From Fragilariopsis cylindrus CCMP1102 (Eukaryota > Bacillariophyta > Bacillariophyceae > Bacillariales > Bacillariaceae): a DNA stretch of 64,000 nt. Within the stretch, counting starts at the first letter, position 1; the number at the start of each line of letters is the position of its first letter. The notes under the pieces were generated by a model. It saw nothing but the letters and a program-made list of their open reading frames with translations. It had not been told where the DNA came from and did no database searches. Below, in pieces: positions 58,020-64,000 of the stretch. The translations under genes and the position numbers were made by a program. Where the stretch lies: NCBI GenBank assembly GCA_900095095.1, contig FMBT01000293.1:620001-684000 (forward strand), written 5' to 3'.

Positions 58020-58860
58020 CGTCGGGTCCAAGCATTCTATCCTCAGCACGAATGATAACGATACGTCTGAGTAGATTGAATATTGTTGAGTATATTGATT
58101 GTTCTTTAGAAAAAAAGCAAATTCTATTTTCCCATTATCGTAGTTCAGAATAACGTTGGAAGACTGAAAGCTCAGGGCTTAGGTCGTAACGACTTTGGTC
58201 AGGTAGAATATTGTTGCTAGATACTTGCTTCTTTACTACTCGGAACTCGTTGCTATCGTTACAAGAGGTGTTCTTATACTTGTACTTGCTTTTTTTGTAA
58301 TACTATTAGCTATATACATGCAAATAATAAAAGAATACCAGTAATAATGTGATGAGAATTGTATCGTAGACACTCTTTCTATCGCAGTGAAAATGTGACT
58401 CACTCGCGTGGCGTGATTAAAATATGGAATACCGACTTCCTATGGTTATCATACTCATCATATATATGTTTGATTTGTTGCGTACGTACAAAGGAGTATA
58501 GAAGCATGTAAGAAAAAGAAATCTTACTATATCTTTGTTTGAATGACGTACGCGCACGGTTTCGTCCGTGTTCCAACAGTAAAAGGTGACATTTGACCGC
58601 GCGGATTTTACAAAGTGAATTTTCCGCCCTTCGAACCTAACGTTAGACGCAACGCGACAACGTATGCTAAACCAAACGTCATTCAAGCGGATAACACACC
58701 ACCACAAAGCAGCAAAGTTGATGTCGTTTGATGCATTCTAAACCGCTTACTTGTATGTCTTCTCTCGCAAAAGATTCGATCGATTCATAAATAAAAAAGA
58801 AAGATAGTTGAAACATCAACGTCAAACCTTTATAAATTATCAGAAATAACAATTATAACC
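58020..58860. other. Divergent intergenic region
   Basis: Lies between VPS9 (-) and transketolase (+). A TTTATAAATT box is about 30 bases before the transketolase ATG and could be a TATA element. No extra gene. Confidence 0.4.
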
Positions 58861-61403
58861 ATGAAGTTTTCCAGTTTCGCTATTGCCGCCGTGGCTATTG
58901 CTGCCTCCAGTGTCAGTGCCTTCAGTGCTCCTAAGTTCGCTGTCCATCAGGTGTGTAAAATAAAATATTCGACAACGGTTTGATATTGATGTCTTAATAT
59001 TCGATCATTGTATTTCTTTTGTGTTGATTCAACAGTCTTAGATGGGATACATATAGTATAATCTACTATAATAAACCTTGTGTCAAATCTGAAATACATA
59101 TATTGATATTCTAACAATACTTTTGTTCCGTCCTTTTTCTTAATTTAATTCTATCCAATTCGTGATAATATCCAATACTTGTGACTGTTATTCTATCATA
59201 TATTGACTGCTTCTCTTTTTTATCTGATTCATCTAAAAAATTCAACTTATCATAGCCTACATTTTTGATGGCTACCGCTGTTGATGCCGATACAAAGACT
59301 GCTCTCGCGACCGCCGCCAATGAAGCCCGTGGTCTTGCCATGGACTCCATTGCCGCCGCCCACTCTGGACATATGGGTCTTCCTCTTGGTTGCGCCGAAA
59401 TTGGTGCTACACTCTATGGATCTCAAGTACGTATTCATTCTAGAAATCATCAGTAAGAAAAAAAATCAGATTCATTTCTATACATTTACTAACTCAATTC
59501 AATACTTTTTCGAATCCTTATTCCAAATTTTGTTATAACAGATGTCCTACAATGCTGCCGACCCTCAGTGGTTGAATCGTGACCGATTCATCCTCTCAGC
59601 TGGACACGGTTCCATGTTTCTTTATTCATGGTTGAACATTGCTGGATTTGATCTTCCTATGGAAGAAGTCAAGAACTTCCGTCAACATCACTCCAGGACC
59701 CCTGGTCACCCTGAATTCCCAAGTTCGCATCACAACACACCAGGAATTGAAAGTACAACAGGTCCTCTTGGACAAGGAGTTTCCAACGCCGTCGGTATGG
59801 CCGCATCAGAAAAAATGGCCGCCGCTGTTTACAACACTGATGACCACAAAATTTTCGACCATCACATTTTCGCTCTTGCCGGAGATGGTTGCTTCCAAGA
59901 AGGTGTCTCAGCCGAATCTGCCGCCTTCGCTGCACACGAAAAGCTCGACAACTTGATCATCCTTTATGATGCCAACGAAGTCACCTTAGACAAGATGGCG
60001 GAATATACCCAATCCGAAGATATCATCAAGAGATACGACGCATATGGATGGGAAACATACGATATTGATGGACACGACCTTGATGCTGTCGAAGAGGCCA
60101 TTGCTGCCGCCAAGGCAAACAACAACGGCAAGCCTAAGTTCATCAAATGTAACACCATTATTGGAAAGGGTATGGAAGAAACTGAAGGTACCAACGCCGC
60201 CCATGGTGAAGCTGGTGTCCCATATGTTGAAAAGGCCAAGAAGAACATTGGTATTCCAGAAGGCGAGAAGTGGTTCGTATCTGAAGGAACTCGTGATTTC
60301 TTCGGTGACGTCCAAAAGAAGAACATCGCAACTTACGATGCATGGCAAACAACCTTCGCATCTTGGGAAGCGGCCAACCCTGATCTTGCCAAGCAATTGA
60401 AGAATGCTGTTGAGGACAATGTCATGTCAGCCGCTGACATGATCAAAGACATCGATGCTATGGGCGATGATGCCGAGGCTACCCGTGTGTCTGGAAACAA
60501 GGTCATCCAAGATATCTCTAGACTTGTTCCCCATTACGTTTCTGGATCTGCCGATCTTCACGGATCAACCCGTAACTACATTAATGAAGGAGGAAACTTC
60601 GGTTCTGGTTTCGACAAGACTTACGCAGGAAAGAACTTGTACTTCGGAATCCGTGAGCACGCTATGGGATCTATCATGAACGGATTCGGCTTCCACGGTC
60701 TTTTCAAGGTCTCTGGATCCACTTTCTTGGTTTTCGTTGACTACTTTCGTCCTACTGTTCGTGTCGCTGCTCTTTCTGAATTGGGTGCTGTCTCTTACAT
60801 TCTCACCCATGATTCTATCGGTGTAGGTGAAGATGGTCCTACTCATCAACCTGTCGAAACTGTTTCTGGTCTTCGTGTCATCCCTAACTTGGATGTTTAC
60901 CGACCTGCCGACGCCGAAGAAACTGTTGCCGCCATGGTTCATTCTGTCACCCGTAAGGATGGCCTACTGCCTTGATTTTCTCTCGTCAAAATATTGACCA
61001 AAACGGTGAAGTTGACTACATGACACGAAGAGAAGGTGCTCTTAAGGGAGCATACATCGCCAAGAAGGAAACCGAAGATTTGAGCCTTATCGTCATTGCC
61101 ACCGGATCTGAAGTCCCACATGCCCTCAAGGCTGCTGCTACTTTGCCAGGTGCTCGTGTCGTCTCTATGCCTTGTATGGAAGTTTACGAAAGGCAATCTG
61201 CAGAATACAAAGAATCAGTTCTTCCATCATCTTGCACGAAGCGAATTGCAATGGAAGCCGGTGTTTCTGATCCATGGTACAAATACGCCAGCAAGGTTGT
61301 TGGTGTAGACAAATTCGGTTTCTCAGCGCCTGGTGATATCGTTATGACTGAATACGGTATGACTCCTGAAAATCTTGCTGCTGAAATTGCTAGCATGGAT
61401 TAA
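58861..61403 (+). CDS. TKT: Plastid transketolase
   Basis: Exons 58861-58950, 59256-59426 and 59542-61403, about 707 residues. Transketolase moves two-carbon units between sugar phosphates in the Calvin cycle and pentose phosphate path, using thiamine diphosphate and Mg2+. Exon 1 is almost exactly the plastid leader (signal peptide, VSAF then SAPKFAVHQ). Mature landmarks are [46 protein letters not shown], the cofactor motif GDGCFQEG (about residue 201), [14 protein letters not shown], and [17 protein letters not shown]. The frame breaks once, near 60962, inside the invariant block [14 protein letters not shown], as if one base were missing. With a gene of this importance, sequence error is the first explanation. 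The C-terminal domain then runs normally to the stop. Confidence 0.95.
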
Positions 61404-62089
61404 TTGATTAGTAATAATATATAATATAAAATAGTAGTAATTGTCTAATTCATCATTTTCAAATGCCAGGCTTGATTTTGTTCATCGTTGTCTCTAAGCA
61501 GTATTTTTATTCGATTATTTTTATGCCAATGTAGATTTTTCCTAAGTGAGAAATTTTACCTAGCAGTTATGTGACTGCCTAAATTAATATCCGTCAAAAG
61601 CAATGTTTTGCGTGTAGACACTGTACTGTTCGACGTACTGCTACTACTAGCTAGTACTACTACTACTAAGTTAGGCAACTAATCAGTACACTTCTTGTTA
61701 CACACTATTTCATGAATCATAGGAAGGAAGGAACTTTTATCTTTTTACACACATAGACTTCATCAGGTCCAACAGCAAAGAAACTTTCACAACCACACTA
61801 ACATCTCACCAAAAAAAGTGGTTGTGTTCTTCTTGGAGGCTCAGTAATTTCATATATCCAAATCAACAATGATGAATGAAATGTCACGTGGATAGCCGTG
61901 GTACAGAAAATGCAGTGATACTTCAGTGTTGTTGCAGCATTAATACTGCTATATTTTGTGTAGTGTGTACATTATGTTTTGAATGGGTGGAATAATTATT
62001 TTCCTACACAATACAAGTCAATTAATTGAGATGTTTGGTAAAATTAATTATCGAGCATTGATGGTATAATGTGTGAAATGTGTGTGAAA

Positions 62090-62134
<45 letters not shown>

Positions 62135-62613
62135 ACTTGAGAGAGAGAGAGAGAGAGAGAGTTACTATCACTGATGATGATGTTTAATAGAAGTAAATTG
62201 ATCAAGATAAGTTATGTATAAAAGCAAAGCGAGATACAGTAGCTTCTTCTTCTATGCAGCTACAAATACTACATCAATTGCAACATTTTTCTATCCTCAC
62301 AGAAGGTTATTTCTTTCACGTATTGTGTCTTGTTTGTGGTACTACTGACTGTTTATAAACTGATCTGATTATTACTATGTTACTTTTGCTGTTATCTGTA
62401 TGAGTGTAGGTCCTACTAGTACGCAAATAGACAGGCTGTAGATTTGTTACTGTATTTGTTATTTTGTTACATTTTCGCATTTTTTAGAGCTTGTGTGATG
62501 TTTAAATTTTCAAATTTGCTTGATTATTTCCGATCCTCATTATTCTTGCAGACGAAGAGTGAAGAGCGAAGAGATGTTACCCTGTATTTCCCACTTTAAC
62601 CTTCGATTGATCA
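61404..62613. other. 1.2-kb intergenic region
   Basis: Contains (GT)n and (GA)n tracts at 62092-62161 and GTACTGCTACTACTAG strings at about 61637-61652. No gene. Confidence 0.45.
62092..62161. repeat. Compound (GT)n-(GA)n microsatellite
   Basis: About 21 GT units to 62133, a short spacer, then about 11 GA units. Confidence 0.9.
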
Positions 62614-63672
62614 ATGCTTCTCAAAAAACTGACGACGTTGCGACTGAGAAGTCGGATGCAACTTGTACAACTCGTATTTTTTAGTAAGCAATCTAGTAAA
62701 GCAACAAAATTTTCGGATGGAATCATGCCGAGAACAGAACGTCGTTTACTCGAAAGAAAAGAAAGAAACTCAGCAAGAAAGAAGGCAAAGATTCACTCTT
62801 CACCGGAAAAGTTATCATCCACATTATTAAAATCGCAACGTTTCCTATACTCGCTGGTCCCTAGACTTCCAGGACGACCTCAATCCTTCGTCAGTCGTTC
62901 GCATCTGATAGCTATTTCCTATCGTTTGCCTCTTTTTCTTGTTCTATCCTACTTTCTTACAGACGAAAACACCTCCCCGTACATTATCCAAGCTAGTCTT
63001 GGTCCTAGCATGTTGCCCACAATACAGTTTGCTGGAGATATCTGGGTGGTTGAAACGGGCGCGTGGGAGCGAGTTTGGAACCGTATATTTAGTAGGCAAG
63101 ACGAAGGGAACTTCCCTACTAGTTCATCGTATAAAGTTGGAGATTTGCTGATATGGGAGGATCCAAAAACGGGAAAACGAAGCTGTAAAAGATTGATAGG
63201 GCTCGAAGGGGACGAAGTTTCTAGGTACGGCGAATTCGGAGATTTGAAATATAAACATAGGTCGGATTTTGGCATCATTTGGCCTAAAACATACACAGAA
63301 AAGGACAAGATTCAGTATAATGATAATCAAGATAGTAAAGCAGAGGCACCGCCGCCGCGGATACTAGTCGTACCAGAAAACTGTGTTTGGTTGGAAGGCG
63401 ATTGTCCTCTATTTTCCATGGACTCGAGGCAATATGGTCCAATAAATGCAAACAAAATACGTGGCCGGCTTGTTTTCCGTCTTTGGCCTTGGAAACGAAA
63501 TGACCTCACTAACGATAAAGAGAACGCATATCTGTCATCCTGCTGGATCAGTCGAGATAGACCAGTGCCATATCCATCAATTGAAGCATATATCGGTAAA
63601 CGATTTGATTTCTATAGATTACCATCTACTAATCCAACCCAAAATCACGCCAAAAGAGATACCGGAGAGTAA
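62614..63672 (+). CDS. Mitochondrial inner-membrane-protease-like signal peptidase (S26)
   Basis: A single exon of 352 residues. Signal peptidases of the IMP1/IMP2 type cut sorting signals from inner-membrane proteins with a Ser/Lys dyad. Residues 99-116 are a membrane anchor (IAISYRLPLFLVLSYFLT). GPSMLPT follows with Ser132, DLLIWEDP, and CKRLIGLEGDEV with Lys192; then VPENCVWLEGDCPLFSMDSR and GRLVFRLWPW, the typical S26A box. The N-terminus is strongly basic (LLKKLTTLRLRSR..), as for mitochondrial import; a plastid location is less likely. Two insertions (about 150-170 and 205-245) make it longer than yeast and human IMPs. The frame is intact. Confidence 0.85.
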   Translation: MLLKKLTTLRLRSRMQLVQLVFFSKQSSKATKFSDGIMPRTERRLLERKERNSARKKAKIHSSPEKLSSTLLKSQRFLYSLVPRLPGRPQSFVSRSHLIAISYRLPLFLVLSYFLTDENTSPYIIQASLGPSMLPTIQFAGDIWVVETGAWERVWNRIFSRQDEGNFPTSSSYKVGDLLIWEDPKTGKRSCKRLIGLEGDEVSRYGEFGDLKYKHRSDFGIIWPKTYTEKDKIQYNDNQDSKAEAPPPRILVVPENCVWLEGDCPLFSMDSRQYGPINANKIRGRLVFRLWPWKRNDLTNDKENAYLSSCWISRDRPVPYPSIEAYIGKRFDFYRLPSTNPTQNHAKRDTGE

Positions 63673-64000
63673 ATAGTGGTTAATCACGTAGCATATCGTC
63701 AGTCAGTCCAACCGATTGGCTTCTTATTTCCCCTCGCTTTCTCATAGTCTCGAAGAGCTCTGTTGTCTGGATCAAATCAATTCAAATCGATATCCTGGCG
63801 CCGGGACAGGGCAACAAGTTGCTCATTAAAATATATGCAAACTTCACGAAGCCTGTAGATTTTTTTCTTTCTTCAATGCATAAAGTGTTGGGGAGTGCAG
63901 TTCATTAAGAAAAAAGTACAGTATTCCAATAAGGGAGATGCGGTTCCTCTGATCGAAGAGTATCTTCGTTTGTTGGTTATAACCAATTTCTACGACGAAT
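63673..64000. other. Right-edge intergenic sequence
   Basis: No gene seen; it may be the start or end of a gene beyond the window. Confidence 0.35.

Noticed and set aside
1-64000. CRISPR arrays, rRNA genes, bacterial operons
   Set aside because: No regularly spaced repeats, no rRNA-like sequence, and genes have spliceosomal introns; the window is nuclear eukaryotic DNA.

Overview
The window reads as nuclear DNA of a photosynthetic stramenopile, most likely a diatom. Genes are short and split by small GT-AG introns. Several products begin with the two-part plastid-targeting leader of secondary plastids, a signal peptide cleaved just before Phe in an ASAF-like motif (for example VSAFSAP in the transketolase and VSAF in the DUF3119-type protein). 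A diatom-style Ty1/copia element is also present. No species can be named from the sequence alone. Exon coordinates were placed by hand from splice signals and reading phase, so treat them as models.

Layout. 1-2.1 kb: non-coding DNA, then a plastid DUF3119-type gene (-). 2.7-5.9 kb: an ATG10-like autophagy E2 (+), a drug/metabolite-type transporter (-) whose stop codon overlaps that of ATG10, and a GFA/CENP-V-type protein (+). 6.3-10.0 kb: exportin-7 (-). 10.9-14.3 kb: adenylosuccinate lyase and a CBM9-like protein (+). 14.6-17.7 kb: a five-exon cytochrome b561-like gene and an NDUFAF6-like complex I assembly factor (both -). 18.1-22.1 kb: a thylakoid-lumen protein (+) facing a plastid LETM1-like protein (-). 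22.1-25.0 kb: a gene-poor stretch with two terminal-inverted-repeat elements and a tRNA-like segment. 25.0-26.8 kb: a second lumen protein (-) with an 11-nt exon. 27.4-32.9 kb: an F-box/cyclin protein and a plastid ABC1 kinase (+). 34.3 kb: a small SNARE. 36.1-43.8 kb: a young, complete-looking copia element. 44.0-48.5 kb: an M41-like metalloprotease (+) facing a tandem CCCH zinc-finger gene (-). 48.5-52.8 kb: non-coding DNA with a foldback element. 52.8-58.0 kb: an ankyrin protein, a coiled-coil protein of unknown role and a C1+VPS9 Rab-exchange-factor-like protein. 58.9-63.7 kb: plastid transketolase and a mitochondrial inner-membrane-protease-like gene.

The genes do not form one pathway. 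Plastid functions recur: transketolase for the Calvin cycle, ABC1K, LETM1-like, M41-like, DUF3119 and two lumen proteins. Organelle quality control and membrane traffic recur too: NDUFAF6, IMP-type protease, ATG10, VPS9 and SNARE.

Two features stand out. First, two neighbouring introns of the lumen gene at 18.1-19.25 kb are near copies of each other, as expected for an introner-like element or intron duplication. Second, many conserved host genes (ATG10, the transporter, GFA, NDUFAF6, both lumen proteins, VPS9, transketolase) change reading frame mid-domain as if a single base were missing. Several of these are presumably essential genes, so assembly indel error is the first explanation to test. 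The errors concentrate at 2.7-5.5 kb.
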